DNA of 64,000 nt from positions 2,173,501-2,237,500 of the forward strand of contig SMMW01000033.1 of the NCBI GenBank assembly GCA_004794655.1, read 5' to 3'. Under the pieces are notes generated by a model that worked only from the letters and a program-made list of their open reading frames with translations, was not told the DNA's origin and made no database searches. Position numbers and translations under genes: made by a program. Numbering within the stretch: the first letter of the stretch is position 1; the number at the start of each line of letters is the position of its first letter. The stretch is from Marisa cornuarietis. Taxonomy: Eukaryota; Mollusca; Gastropoda; Architaenioglossa; Ampullariidae. Shown in pieces: positions 46,440 through 59,581 of this stretch.

Positions 46440-47425
46440 CTTGCATGTTACAGGAAGAGTTTGCAGACTAGCTGGCACCTCAGCCACCTTCCCATTAAGC
46501 GACAAAAACGTGCAAGGAATCACATACTGCAAGTTTTTTTTAATCATTGTACCCGGCTTTTCTGAATTACTGTTAGAAAGCAAAAATTTCTGGAGACGCT
46601 TTAGGTCTGAAAAGAATTGATTAATATAAACAGCTTTATTAACGTCGCCTGTAAAATAATTTTATCGAGGTGTCGGTGTCTGTAGTAAATGTTTTTCCCC
46701 TGACTCTTCACTGCAAGAAAAATATATTTTATGTAACATTGTCTGTCATTTATAATTGAAGAGCAGTAAATAAGAAACGTTTTTAACAGTGAGAGAGAGA
46801 GATAAAGGGAGGGAGAAGAAAAAAAGAGAAAGGGAAAGAAAGGAGGGGTAAGGGATACAGTTTTTGCCCTCTGGCTTCTTGCTCGTATGCTTGCTCTGGT
46901 GATTTATCAAAAAGTGTGACACTTCTCACGATTATGTTGTGCTTCACACCCCGGTCTGTTTCCGCAGTTGGAGCCGCTGGCGCGGCCAACGAATTGATCT
47001 TTAGGCTCCAACTTCCCTTCACAAAGTAATTTTGAGAGACCTCTTCCAGACTACCCGAGACTGATAATTGGTAGTAAGCGTTTTCCTGTCGGTAATAAAC
47101 ATGTGCGCCCGTACGTGGCTGGCTCCGATACGTAGAACTGCTTAGTGTGTAGTGTTTGCCGAGGTGACGTATCTCCTTGCGATATCCCAGGCCACCTTGC
47201 GCCCACTATCGCAGCAGAATCGGGCTTCGCTTCCTCGGCAGAGATGATTTGATGTCTGCACACTAGGTGAGGGATTAAGGAACCATAAGAAAAACATAGT
47301 AAAACGCACGGAGGTGTAAAAAGTTTACTGACCAGAACGGCAGTGAGCTGTGAGTGGCTTACTGTGTGTAGGGCAAGACACGGCATTTGGAAGGTGGAAG
47401 CAATACGTTCGTCCTTAATAGCCTC
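46440..47425. other. No gene recognised
   Basis: Contains a short GA run at 46791-46802 leading into a purine-rich block to about 46855. Minus-strand frames of 79 and 111 codons lack recognisable motifs. Confidence 0.45.
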
Positions 47426-47431
47426 TGCTTC

Positions 47432-47580
47432 TTTTTTTTTTTTTTTTTTTTTGAAAAGTCGAGTCTTCGCTCCAATAAGAGAAAGCAGGTTAGCAGGGAA
47501 ACGTTTTAGATCACTGGACCCAGCGAATTTCGAACCCGTAGCCTCGCAGATCCGGTCGAACGGGTAAAATCACACAGCAA
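47432..47580 (-). mobile_element. Possible tRNA-related SINE with poly(A) tail
   Basis: On the minus strand GGCTACGGGTTCGAAATTCG (47524-47543) contains a B-box-like GGTTCGAAATT. The sequence then runs about 75 bases to a 21-base poly(A), seen as poly(T) at 47432-47452 on the plus strand. A Pol III B box followed by a short body and A-tail is SINE architecture. The A box is not convincing. Confidence 0.4.
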
Positions 47581-47624
47581 AAGATCGAGCCTGCTCAGTT
47601 TTAAAGTCTCACAATAATTTAACA

Positions 47625-47722
47625 AGTGCGTGCACACAAACACACAGACACGGAGACACACAAGTACATACACACACAGAGATATTCACGCTCGCTCGCA
47701 CACACAAAAGCACGCACACAGC
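47625..47722. repeat. Imperfect (CA)n-rich region
   Basis: Degenerate CA, CAGA and CGCA units over about 100 bases, an eroded microsatellite. Confidence 0.8.
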
Positions 47723-48046
47723 GATCTTAAAAATATGCACACAAACTTACTCACTCACATAAATACAAACACGAAAACGCACTCGCATATGTAGATAAGA
47801 ATGGATAGCCGAGTAAATAGAACACTGGTGTTCAAAGTCGGATGCGGCCATCAAACGGGTCCATTCACGTGTGGCGCAGTGTCGTTCACCTCTGTTGACC
47901 AAGCTGTTGATCGCCCGCTCTGTATAGCCTCGTGTAACGATGAAAAGGGAAACGCAGAAATGAGATGAACATCGTCCTAAAAGAGGAGAAAGCTTATCCC
48001 TACCCAACGACCGAAAGTCTAGAAAATTACATTAAACTGCACATTT

Positions 48047-48048
<2 letters not shown>

Positions 48049-48090
<42 letters not shown>

Positions 48091-48101
48091 GCAGAGAGAG
48101 A
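48049..48101. repeat. (AC)19-(ACGC)-(AG)n microsatellite
   Basis: Perfect AC run, then ACGCACGC, then four AG units. Confidence 0.95.
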
Positions 48102-48104
48102 GAC

Positions 48105-49540
48105 AAACATGTGTATATATCTGTGTAATATTTATGTATATATTATAAGAAAAAGAGAGAAAAAAAGATACATTTGTGAGGTCGGCACCTGTCAGAATAA
48201 TTGTCAAATTTTAACTGGTAACTAGTGGCTCTTAGTTACGACGTGGTACTCCTGAACAACCTCCCACTTGCTGTCAAGTTTTTACTCACGCTAGCTAAGC
48301 TTCCTCATTAACATCGCTCTGAGTTTTACTAATGGCTCACTTATAGGATGGTCTCTCCTTTCATCTATCCCTCGCCTTCATTCCCGAGTTTCATTCCTCA
48401 GCCACTTGGTCTACTTAACCTGGCTAGCTCGCAAATTTTGCACCTCAAAGACGTGTACCTGTCGTGGACTATAAAACCTCTCTGAAGCTAACTTCAACAA
48501 ATGAGTCAAATGGTTTACAGGCGGGGGAGGGAGGAGTGGAGTGGCAGCTTATCACTTTCTGCATTTTCACCTGTCGCACCTTAAACGCTTCAATCGACAC
48601 TTTTGCGTCACACCTTCGAGACCAGACTTCCGTAGCTTTGTTCATTTATTGCCTTCGATGGAGGGAGTGACAGTGGTGAAGCTAGCAGTCGAACATTGCC
48701 CATGGTTTAAGTTCTCAGTTGTGTGTGAGAAAGTGAACGAACAGATCCGGCTCATGAGATACCAATGAGATTTTAAAAAAAGTTGATATTTTTTTCTTTG
48801 TTCAGTTTTTCAAAAAAGATTAGATTTTAATTGCATTTTTGACACTCCCCTTTGCCTGTCTCACTGTAGTAAATTTTCTCCAAAATTTGTGCAAAGTGCT
48901 CGGTGCTTGACCCTGTACGCACTGTAAGGTAAAGAAATTTCCGTGACCTTAAGGTCTTGAGAAAGTGAGGTACCTGTGATACCATATATCTCGAAATCTC
49001 GGGGTCAGCGCGTGGGTGCCTATCTCTCCTCCCTATCTCTGTCTTCCTTCCCCAACTCTCTTAAGGTCAACGGGAGGAAACACGCTGCTCATACGGGTAT
49101 CAAAGTGGCTCGTGATCATCATTATTAGTCAAGTATGATGTAAGACTTACCACCGTTATAAACGTATAATAGAAGAAAATTAGACGATAAGCAGAATTAT
49201 TCAAGTAAACAGCAATTGCAAAAATTAGGTTGCTAACAACTTTTCGCGTTAGCATGCAGGCATTTGATGCGAAATTTGACTAGTACTGTAATTCACGTTT
49301 AGAAAACAGAAAATCTTGGGAAAATAGTGCCGGTGTAATGGCTTGTAATAAAGGCAAAGAAACTGCGCACTTACAAGATAGTTTTTCTGTTCTTCGTGTT
49401 TCGGGATCTAGCTCTGTTCCTGTTCATCTGTCACTCGTCATAATCTGGGATGTCTGGCGGTGAAGCTGTACTCAAGGTTGAGCCAGTCCTCTGTGATTGA
49501 CGGTTGTGAGATTCCCGAAGGTTTGTAGGTGTGAAATGTT
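48105..49540. other. No gene recognised
   Basis: Frames under 80 codons. Nothing family-like on either strand. Confidence 0.5.
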
Positions 49541-49548
49541 TTGGGAAG

Positions 49549-49698
49549 CGGATAGGCAAGTGTTTAGAGAATTGGCGTGTGAGCCTAGAAACGGGCTGGT
49601 TCGATTCCTGTGTCTCGCAGCAATCTTATCCCCGCATAAAGCTGGCCCCGAGTAAAGGGGAGGCTTGTAACACCTCACTACCTAACAACCTAAAATAA
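49549..49698 (+). mobile_element. tRNA-derived SINE with perfect B box
   Basis: ATAGGCAAGTGTTTAGAG aligns with a tRNA A box/D arm. TTGGCGTGTGAGCCTA takes the anticodon-arm position. GGTTCGATTCC at 49598-49608 fits the Pol III B box GWTCRANNC exactly. The non-tRNA body contains CCCCGAGTAAAGGGGAGG (a small hairpin, CCCC...GGGG) and ends CTAACAACCTAAAATAAAGC. No intact acceptor stem or CCA region is present, so it is not a functional tRNA gene. Confidence 0.75.
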
Positions 49699-49699
49699 A

Positions 49700-50035
49700 G
49701 CGTTTAGGGGCACAGTTTGACTCTACTATGTGTTGAGAAATCTCTTTTATTATTATCACGATAAAAAGAATTCAAGAAAAACTTACTATAAGCTAACATA
49801 AACCCCTATATGAAGGTCTCTATCTCCCCGTTTGTAAGTTAAAACGACGTAACGAAAACACTCATTTTTTAAAGGCCGTGGAGGCTATAGGGCCTTGTTG
49901 TCAATAAGATCTGACGACTCGAGGACGCATTTTCACGGCGTTATCCTTGTCCAAAATGGTAAACCAGTGAGAACAACCAACTGAAATTCGTAATGGCACA
50001 GAAATCTGCCTCTTGGAAAGAATGTGCCAAAGCCA
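49700..50035. other. No gene recognised
   Basis: AT-rich unique sequence. Confidence 0.5.
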
Positions 50036-50039
50036 AGTC

Positions 50040-50335
50040 GACCCAGTTGGTAGTGTGGGGTGTGAGCGGAAGTTGAGAAGGTTGGCGCATCGTCCATCGT
50101 GGCATTAGCAGATGCATGACGCGATTCAACAGAACAGCAGCCAGACTGGTTGTAGTCGCAGTTCTTCGTGCGACAGTACAGACGCCCAACCTACAGACGC
50201 CCAGCTCGTCACAACGTCTGGGGCGGTTGTTGAGGTTTGTCGTGGTTCGTTAAAATGGCGGCGTCGGTCTCTTCCTTGCTCGGTCCATCGGCTTGCCCGA
50301 GAAAATTCGAATGAAATCCAGGTGGCTGTCTTATC
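50040..50335 (+). other. GC-richer block with YY1-like ATG element
   Basis: AAAATGGCGGC at 50252-50262 closely resembles the YY1 element that sits on many animal start codons. The ATG frame reads MAASVSSLLGPSACPRKFE and then stops. The next frame over stays open through much of 50112-50585 (157 codons) but resembles no known protein. CCAGGTGGC near 50318 is donor-like. A promoter or first-exon role is possible but unsupported by homology. Confidence 0.25.
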
Positions 50336-50589
50336 TCTTTTTGACTATGACTGCAGGAGACCTTTATGTACATTAGTGTCAGCACTGATCGCTCCAAGGT
50401 CCGGAACTCAAAGGAAGCAAAAACTACTTGATGTGGCATTCTTCTTAGTTTTTAGGTCTAAGCGCTCCTGCTGGCTTTTGTTTCCAAGCTCTTACACCTG
50501 GCGTCACTCTGCCTGTGAAGATGCTTTATTAGGCAACCTAAATAGCTGTCAAGGAGTGGATAGGAACTTGACAGCATCTTCATAATGTC

Positions 50590-53500
50590 TATATGTTGTT
50601 GACACAATCCACGCTGAATTCGTTTCAAATCGTAAAAAGAAGTTAAAAAACAAGCAGATGTGGGGTGTACGTACATAATTCTACCACTTTTCTTTATTAT
50701 TTCTTTGGTAATAAACAAAACTTATGATGACCGGGGATTTTACTGGAGATAATGTCTTCATTTCTGGCTGTGCATGTGTGAGCGGCTTTACTTACCAATA
50801 AACATTGTAGAACTTGAGGTTTTTGCACAAAATATTTATCTTGAATACCCATAAATAAAGAACTTGGTCGCCTTATTGTATTTTAACAATTGGTTTCATA
50901 TATTATTTCAGTTCCTCATATTCATGATTTTCAAACACATTTCTTTTTCAAACACATTTCTATTGATTTTCTTAATCTCAACAACTTTAATAAAGTAAGA
51001 CAGAGAAGTTCAAAGATTTTGTTCATTATCTCAACTGCCCTCTGATATTACGGACTAACTGTAATTAATACACCAACATTTACATTATCGAGCATTGTGT
51101 TTGTAAAAAGGTTGTGTAAGATATTTTACAATTAAACCCTTTACTCTAAATCATTCTCGTGACTGGAAAAAAGTGTCAAACTCACACCACTCATTCCTCT
51201 TTTACTCGAAGCTATTGAGAAAGAAGTATCTTGTCAGTGAAATACTTTTCATTTCGGAAACACGTGCATTCACTTAAGCATGTGTTTTACTGCGTGTAAA
51301 TTTCGCTTTATCAGCGCCTTTTTACTCCTCAGAACCATTGTTCTTTATCATTCAAAGCACCCTCATTAACACATTAACACGCCTAAAATCACACAGGTGC
51401 TGATAGCTCTAAAGTTCAAAGAGGAGTTAGGGCCTCGCGTTAATCAAACAAGAATGATAACCTCTGATGTATCATTAAATCTCACAGCCCTTGCTTGATG
51501 AGGCGTTGCATGCAGCGCCCCAGTATCTCCATGAACAACGCAGAACCGTTAATTCCCTTTTCTTCCGTTTGATACATTCTTAAAAAGATCGCCAGCTGTT
51601 GCCTTCAGAGTCTTTTATTGTTATTGGCGTTCAGTTAAGGTTTATATCCTGTCTAGATAACACGTTAAAACCAGTTGCAGGTTTATGTAAGCTGCAATCT
51701 TTCGGCCACTTATTGGGATGAAGAATTTGTTCATGAAGCATTTGTAGGCAAATTTAAAATGGCTTCTTGCAGACTATTTGATCTATGATTTACACTTTTT
51801 AAGCACTGCTTAACGGAAAAATGTCGAGAAAAGTTTGACAAAGTTTCAAAGTTGTGTATATTCATGCAAGTCAAAAAAGACGATGCTTTGTAGCCGAGCA
51901 TTCGGGACATTGGACATTTGGTCATTGTGCTAAGTCGAGACTCCTTCGCCAATATGTGGCCAGTAAATTTCAATGGGGCATTGAGTATTTGGGGGCTTGA
52001 CGTTTCGGAAATTTGTCCAGTTAAGAACGACCTTTAATTGAAAGTGTTCCATTCACTTTTCTTTTATGAAACAGCACTCCTTTTAACACGCTCAAATGCG
52101 TTTCTGCGTATTTAAATATGTCTTAGCAAGGACATGTATTGGTCCAATTTGAATATACATGGTTTCATATGAATGTATTTAAATCTGTACAATATGTACT
52201 CACATTATGAACTTTTAGGGCATTTGAACACTCTATAACTTATTCAAGCATGTGAAAGGAAGTTTTTAAAACAAAAAATGTTTTAATTAAAAAGGAGCAT
52301 TTCTGGCTTAGAAACAAGGGGTGTTGGTGAAACGTGCATTCTGTGGAATGGAGTACTGTCTAAAAATATAGAATAACTTTTCACTATGCTGTATGGTGCA
52401 CGTGTCACTCCTTGAAAAATGCAAGGCTATGAAAATATGATGCTTTTCTGTCGAAATACCTTCCCTAAATTAACAGCAAAGTGCAGTGCACAACAGGACT
52501 GCTCATTAGGTACATATAGTTGTTTCCAAGGACATGCCGTATCGTGCTGCTTGTCTCTTCATCTGACTGAAGTACCTTCAGACAGTGCATTCAGATAAAC
52601 AGAGATTACGCCAAAAGGGCATTCAGACCCACAAAAAACAATTTGCCTGCGATCCGGGGTGTTTATGCACGCGATCTGAGCCAGACCATGGGCGCATCTT
52701 CCCACCTCTGTGTGTTTGGATTACCTGCACTCTTGCTGGTCCTGCCTGCATACCGGTTCCTTCTCTTTCTGTCTTATCTTTCCCTACAGTGAATAATTAA
52801 AGAAAATTCCTTCATTCCCTCAGGTCCAACACGATTTGAATCTTCCAGTATACAACCACCCAGCAGTCACGAACTCCTCGAAGAGTGCTAGATGTTGTCT
52901 TTAGGTGAAGTCGACCAAAAAGAAGAGGAAAGATGAGGATAAAGACAAACGAAAAAACTTTTCTACCATGACATGCGACACGTCCTTGTTTTTCTTTTTT
53001 TGGTTCAGTTGTTCCCTCCAAAAAAGTTATGGTGTGGTAGGACTGTGTTGAAAGAGCGTGTTCTATGTTTTTTTCTGTGGATCTTCTCTTTTATGTAATT
53101 TGTAACACATAGCTTTGGGGGCTGAGGGCAAGATCTGAGTATACACATGGCTAGAAAGCATATTTTTCGTATCTGATTTTTTTTGTTTCAGATATTGTTT
53201 TCGCTTGATATATGTAACAGACATGGAGCTACCATGATTCACCTTCATGAGCCAACACTCTGGTGGTAATCCCCCACCACCCACAGGAAAAAAGATGATG
53301 CAAATGATGTTTCTCTCTATCAGTAGCTATTACCGCCGTACCGCTCAAGACAGTGATCCCATTCTCACGCATGCATGCATACATGCAAGTAAAGCACAGA
53401 AGCGAAAAAAGAGAGCGCTAAGAAAAAACCTCAGGCACGCGCGATGCATGCTTAAGCTGTGAGGCTGATTGTTTCCCTTCACCTGGTGGTGATAGAAGGA

Positions 53501-54920
53501 GGCAGACAGAACTATTTGCCCCAGCAGCCACTGCTTTTCTGTTTCTACACCTACTGATTGGTAGGAAGCGTCAGGTAGAGACAGGTGAGACAACAGGTGA
53601 AACTCGGTGCTAGGTTCAGTGTGTTTCATAGTAAACTGTTGAGAAAAACATTTAGGTGGGGGATAGTTATAATTTCCTGCGATCATCCCTCAGAACAGGT
53701 AATTAGCCAATTAAAAAGATCAGGTAGATCATTAAACCTGCTAGGCTCACAGCATGAAAACAGCTGATCGACTCGACAGGATTGTGAGAACCACATCTCT
53801 ACCATAAAAATCAAGCCTGATCTTTGTTCAAAAACTTTTATAACGTTTAGTGCCGACAGTCATAGAAAATCATGATGATTGATGATTTGTCTGAGCGTAT
53901 GTACGTCTGCCTGTCTGCTTAGAAAAGTGCTTAGAAGACTGAGCTGGGTGGCGTGGACGTTCATGACAAGAAAGTGGCGAGAAGTTTCACAGGTGATGAG
54001 CAGTTATTGACTCGCCGAATATATAAAGAGCCGATATACAATCCCTGGTGTCTTCTGTCGTGTTCGGGGCTAAGTGGACGTTGCTCGGGTCAGAATACGA
54101 GCACACAAGTAGACTTAGCTTGAATATTGTAACACGAGCGTGCAACAGGTGGTGAAGCACGGCCCAATATTCATATCAAGAAGCTTTTCACGCCATCTTG
54201 TGACAAGTCTGTATTTGTTGCAACACGGAAAAAGTATGCTGGGACTATTATAGACGATTATTTTTCCCCACATGTTTTTAGACACAATTTTAAGGGATGT
54301 AGTCAGTTCAAGTGGAATAATTTTTTTTTAAGATGGGCATTTAACCTCGCTGTTTCATGTCCATGAACCGCTGTTTTAAAACTCGATGTCATGCAAGCGG
54401 GGTTCGTACAGAAACAGACTAGTATTTCTTACCGTAATTACTGAGCAATGTTTGAAGCTCACCTAATAATATGTGATGAGTGCAGTTGTCATAAACCGAG
54501 ATAATTACTCAGTAATGGTTGCCAATTTCCGAATAACGTATGATGGTTGCCGACCTCTTGCCCTTTGAGCCTACTGGTCACGCAAAAAGATGTGCTGCAT
54601 GGCCCCGCTCTCAATGCAAGTCTTTGTTGACTGACAAACAGTTTGTCCCTTTGAAGTCAGGGAATACTAACATCCTAAAACAGGTGTGCCATAGACTCAC
54701 CACTGCTATCTAGGCTTCAAACTTGATGCATAAGCTTGCACTAATTATGATTGATGGTGGAAATGCTCAAGAATAAGATAGAGTTGGGAGGGGTATGGGA
54801 GGTTTTGCAGGCGAACAGGATAATTGGTTCGGAATAGAGATAATAGTTTTTTGGATTCGGACGTGGCTGCAACATTTGGATGATAAGAACTTCGAGTGCT
54901 TGCATACTCACTCTCATTCG
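50590..54920. other. No gene recognised over 4.3 kb
   Basis: Mostly AT-rich. Includes a 17-bp tandem pair (TTTCAAACACATTTC, about 50928-50960) and a TATATAAAG string at 54020-54028 with no supported exon downstream. Short frames show no domains. Confidence 0.45.
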
Positions 54921-54930
54921 TTCTTGTTAT

Positions 54931-54931
54931 C

Positions 54932-54966
<35 letters not shown>

Positions 54967-55005
54967 TTCATTCTGTCCTTCTCTTTCTCTCTTTCATTCT
55001 GTCCT
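54931..55005. repeat. (CT)n-rich region with 26-bp duplication
   Basis: CT/CTTT run in which CTTTCATTCTGTCCT occurs at 54965 and again at 54991, 26 bases apart. Confidence 0.9.
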
Positions 55006-55009
55006 GTAC

Positions 55010-56070
55010 GCATGGGTCAAGTAAATCTAAATACTTTTTGAGCCTTCTTTCTGGATATTTTCTTAAGCAGTGTGTTATTTTTCCTCCTCCACAAATATAG
55101 CAAAACTTTTGAAGTTAAACATTTAACCGCGCTCTCTTTATCAATGTGTATAACCTCTGCGCTTAACTCTTAGCAATATAACCTCGTCCTCTTGTAACTA
55201 AGCAAGCTTCAAACCTGTCGAGACCGCCTGACGTTGGATATCGAAACGCCTCTAGAATGAACGATTACGAGCGGTTGGTGCTCATGCTAACCTAGTGGCC
55301 TTCCACACAACGCCTCGGCTGCTGATGAGCCTGGAAGTGTCTTCCCACATCGTATCTTCATCAAAACTTGTTGCGTGTTGTTGCCATCGAGCCTGCTCCA
55401 TGGCGTCTCGGGTGTCAAGATCCTCGGCACAGATAAAAGAGCAGAAGTGAACAGACTCCCAATTCTTGGAGGGACGCACGTGGTTTTTTTGGCGGCTCAC
55501 CTACACCTTCTCCTGTTAAGTAGGTCTTTTGACACGTGACTAAGGCGCCTGATGCTTGAAACAGGTAGACTCGTACAGTTAGGTATACGGAGTGATGGCG
55601 GTGCCAGGTGTAGAGTGCCAGAATATATAGAAATGGTTGTTCAGTGGCTATAGTCGATGCTATGACCTATCCTGAAAGGTTAACCGCACAAATTTTACCT
55701 GCTGGGAGGAGTTTGTTCAGGTTGTGATTCACCATAACAGATGAATTACCTTTGGGCGTTAAGGTGTGTGATTGTATATCGTACATATGGTCCAGAACTG
55801 AAGTTGACATATGACCTGTTGGTCACTTATGGTTCAGAGGTACTAGAGACGTAGGAGTTAGACATGTTGACTGGTCCAATCATTTTAATCAATTGTAGTC
55901 GAGACGCGTTGATCATTTACGGGTTAGGTATGTGATGTTCAGCGCAAATTGATTTTGATATCGATTGATGTGCGCCTTATTACCGTCTATAACAAGACAA
56001 GAAGGACTAGCTTACTTTCTACTGCGAAAGGATAAAATGTCACACACGTGCACATTCATAAACACAAACA
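55010..56070. other. No gene recognised
   Basis: A minus-strand 72-codon frame at 55282-55500 (higher GC) is acidic and unplaced; no family match. Confidence 0.45.
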
Positions 56071-56074
56071 CAAG

Positions 56075-56091
56075 CACGCACGCACGCACAT

Positions 56092-56127
<36 letters not shown>
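56075..56127. repeat. (ACGC)n and (CA)17 microsatellite
   Basis: Three to four ACGC units, a TCC break, then a perfect CA run followed by GAGCGCGCGCG. Confidence 0.95.
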
Positions 56128-56129
<2 letters not shown>

Positions 56130-56175
56130 GAGCGCGCGCGTACGTAGAAAACAACAAAGATACAAACGTAAACCT

Positions 56176-56239
56176 ATTGACTCACCTAGTTATTGACTCA
56201 CCTAGTCATTTACTCAAGTAATCATTTACAAAAGTAGAC
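56176..56239 (+). repeat. 16-bp tandem repeat, 4 units
   Basis: Units ATTGACTCACCTAGTY at 56176 and 56192 are nearly identical; 56208 and 56224 are progressively diverged. TGACTCA in the first two units is a perfect AP-1 site, giving two sites 16 bases apart. Confidence 0.85.
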
Positions 56240-56244
56240 TCACT

Positions 56245-58890
56245 TGCTTGAGCAGCTATAATTTAGCTTCTCGAGACTCTTAGCTGATACCCGTGTGCCG
56301 ACCCACGTTCACTGACAAAGGTTTGCACAGACTTGTCAGTGATCACAGACTGTTTCTAGAGCGTGAGCAGGATTCTGTAGCAGGTGTTGGGCGACACTTT
56401 TGCTACTTTGTTATTTTCACATCTTGTGAGTATCCTCATTTAGTTTAGATTACTTGACTCTTTGTACTTTTCCCTTCACCTTAAATTCTTAAATTCTCTG
56501 TTTTTTTCTTTTCTCTAGAATTTTTTTTAGGGCTTTTCGTCATTCATTTATTCATTCACTTGTTTGTTCATAATTTGTTCTTTTATTCGTTCACTTATTC
56601 TTTTGTTTATCTTTTGTTCTTTTTGTCTTTCTTCCATTCGCTGTTTGAAGACAGATCTGCTTTCTACATTTATCTATAGTCGTATCCACCAAGCGACACC
56701 CCCTATAATACTTATGTAAGTATACTATTTAAAATCATATATAGATTCTCGGGTTCCTTAAAATAAACATCTGTAGCTTAATCTAAGATTGGATAGAGAG
56801 GAATATTGTAGTTGATTTGAAAGACCATTTTACAGTTCAACTGTCAGTGTTGTTCGGCGCTGTTAGTCTTCCGCTTTTGTTTTTGTTTTTCTAATTGTTT
56901 TTGTTTGTTTGTTTTATGTCCGTGACATCCTTGGTCTCAGTCCTCTCTCCACTGTGTACTCTTGTTCATGGGATCGCATTCTTTGTTTTATCTTCTGCCA
57001 GAATCTCGAGCGCGCTGATGGACTCTACACGGTTACTCACGTGAGAATGCGCCAAGACTGGTGGGAAACATTATTAGGGACAGATTTTCTAGCTCTTGTC
57101 AGAAAGTGTTGAAAACAAATTTCGAAAAGAATCCTTATTGGCATGTCTGTGTCTTAAAAATTTTGGGTTTTCTCCCCTTGCCATCGCAATTGTAAGGTGT
57201 AGACTGCCTTTGGGGTGTTGGATGACACTGTTGTTGTTTCTGTCTAATAAATGGTGTTGAACTTACGTTAAGGTGCTGATTTTGCAGTTGCTGATGTTTG
57301 TTTTGTTGCTGCTTCCTTTACTGCTGTGTCACGGTACTAGTGAAACGGCTGAGTGTGTGCACCTCACTGGACTTCAACCTCAGCATCTTCAGGTCACGAT
57401 AGCTATAGATACAAGCGAATAGATTGATAGAATGTGCATATAACAATTGTCTCTGTTCTGAGATTTAGTGGCAATTGGGTGACTACGAGGGACTGAAGAC
57501 GGCGATTACAATCGTGATAAATATAATTGTAAACATACTTCCGCAGCAGCAACACTTTCAACAGAAACGCTTCTTCTTTAAAATTTCTTTATTTAACTTC
57601 ATTCAACATTCAAAACACTTCAGAAAGTAAGCACGAAGGCTTATGTCACAAAATTTACAGGTAGTGTCAACATGGTATGCATCTCTTACAGCCTGACTCT
57701 GGAAGTCCCATCCACATTTCAAATTTTGGAGCTTCGAGATAACGTCGCATACGCTTGACGAGAACAGGACTAGAACAAAATTCTAAGCACTGTAAAATAA
57801 AACATGCATGTCTTGAGGAAACTTGAAACAAGTCTCCCATTTTTGCCTTCAGGAAAATGAAAGTGGCAGCTGCAAACTATTACAGACATATTTCTCTTCT
57901 GTTTATTTTCTCGAAGTCAGGTCATTTTGTGCCTAACGCCGAAGTCGTTATGCTTTTTTTTCTGCGAAAGCTAACAAATTCTTTCGTTAAGAATGAGGAT
58001 TGTGTGCAGTAATTTAAAGACAGCTCGTGAGTATGAGTCAGAGGCCTTGACCTTACACATGTACTGGGGATCAATAAATAGTAAATTTTGGATAAGAAAA
58101 TGTTTGACACATTTTTTGTAACATCCCTTAAAGCCATATTTGTCCAAAAAGGCGATGGCACTTGCTTTACACTCTACGATTTTCCGTCAGTGACAATATC
58201 TTTTCTGCATAGTCCCAGACTTGGTTTCATACATTTGAGCCCTACAAAATATGGAATCAATTGAGTATTTAAACAGTGTTAGGAGGTTTATTCATAGATG
58301 AATGCGCGCAGTTTCCACCATATATGTACTCTAATTGCCTGGAAAAGTTTCGAAATGCATGACAAAGTAAACTGTTTATAAAAAGGTGTTCAAGAACAGG
58401 TTTTATCCAAGGAAAGAGCTAAGACATGCGCGCGAAATGTTGCAGACATGAGTATCTAACTTTTACACTCACTAAGGACATGCGGGCATTCTTACAACAA
58501 CAATACCATCGCCTTTCTTTTTGACCAGGTCGTGTTAGATTTGTCTCCCCAGACAAAGAACTTTGGACAGGACAACATCACAAATTACTATGACAGTCTA
58601 CATTAAAACACTTTTGAAACACACATCAAGCACATAGTGTGAAAACTCTCGGCGGAAAGATGACTACAGTAAGCCAGAGAGTGGAACACATGTGAAAAAA
58701 TAAACACAACAAAACCAAGTTTTGACCCTCACAGAAATGAAGATTTCCTTTGATTTTCATTTATTGGCTACAAACCCAAGAAAACATTTTAGCCATAACA
58801 TCAGATAAGACATACATTACACAATAACAGTCTCATATGTACAAAAAAGGGTGATAACATGGCAAAAGATATAAACGAATAGATAATACT
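56245..58890. other. No gene recognised over 2.6 kb
   Basis: AT-rich. The block 56540-56640 is a degenerate TTCA/TTCG/TTTGT pyrimidine repeat. The stretch 57.58-59.3 kb has hardly any frames; if a minus-strand transcript starts near 59.6 kb it could be 3' UTR or intron. On that strand an AATAAA string lies near 57590-57600. Confidence 0.4.
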
Positions 58891-58897
58891 AAAATAG

Positions 58898-58926
58898 TAT
58901 ATATATATATATAGAGAGAGAGAGAG
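58898..58926. repeat. (TA)n-(GA)n microsatellite
   Basis: Seven TA units pass directly into seven GA units. Confidence 0.93.
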
Positions 58927-59314
58927 AAAAAAATTACTTATACAGGGATAATCCAATTCGAATAAATTTGTTTAAATTAATAAGTATACTCTTCGATTTA
59001 ATATTTATCAGCTGGTGAAATTTAAATACATTTGTATTACGCACAAAATGTACAGGAAGAAGCGCTTTCCGAGAAGCAGTCAACAAAGGGTGAGCACAAT
59101 AACAATAATTATAAACCGTAATAAACATCATACAGTCCAATGAATGAAATAGTATTCATAATAATGCAAGCGTTTTAACGCCCGTCATCGGTCTCTTGAA
59201 TTACAATTACTGTAATCTGAAAATAGGGGTCAGATCCGGACCTGAGCGTCCTTCCTTCAGACTGATACTTGTGTTCAATACGCAGTCAGGGCTGGGCCTG
59301 AATGTCCTGTGCCT

Positions 59315-59581
59315 TTAAATTTTAAAGTTAATTTGTTTTGAAGAAGGGCAAGGGTAAGTTTGACACGGTCTCCAACTTTTCGTTCTAAAGATGTCAGTAA
59401 AGTATGAAGTATAGGGTCCCGAAGCGTCGATGGAACACACTGAAATACGGCCCCCAGCTCGCTGACGAGGGATCTTCTGGGGGTGTTTACAAACAGAGGG
59501 GCGAAGGCCTCGGGGTGACGTCACGGATGAAAGCGAGGTTCCCACTGGGTTGACAGGATACTTCTTACGTGCTGAATTCAT
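59315..59581 (-). CDS. Possible small minus-strand ORF at a CpG promoter
   Basis: An 88-codon frame starts with ATG at 59581 (context ATCATGA, with A at -3), beginning MNSARKKYPVNPVGTSLSSV and ending QINFKI before TAA. It lies immediately downstream, on the minus strand, of the CpG-rich stretch with two NRF-1-like motifs, which is what a real first exon would look like. The protein is basic and Ser/Pro-rich, with no domain, signal peptide or membrane segment recognised. A donor-like CACGTAAGA occurs within the first five codons, so only the first few residues might be exonic. It may equally be a chance frame. Confidence 0.25.
   Translation of the reverse strand: MNSARKKYPVNPVGTSLSSVTSPRGLRPSVCKHPQKIPRQRAGGRISVCSIDASGPYTSYFTDIFRTKSWRPCQTYPCPSSKQINFKI

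Noticed and set aside
49549..49698. Functional tRNA gene
   Set aside because: A- and B-box-like strings are present but no acceptor stem pairs. The body continues as SINE sequence.
50112..50585. 157-codon plus-strand frame
   Set aside because: No recognisable domain and mixed composition, so not called as CDS; kept only as context for the YY1-like element.
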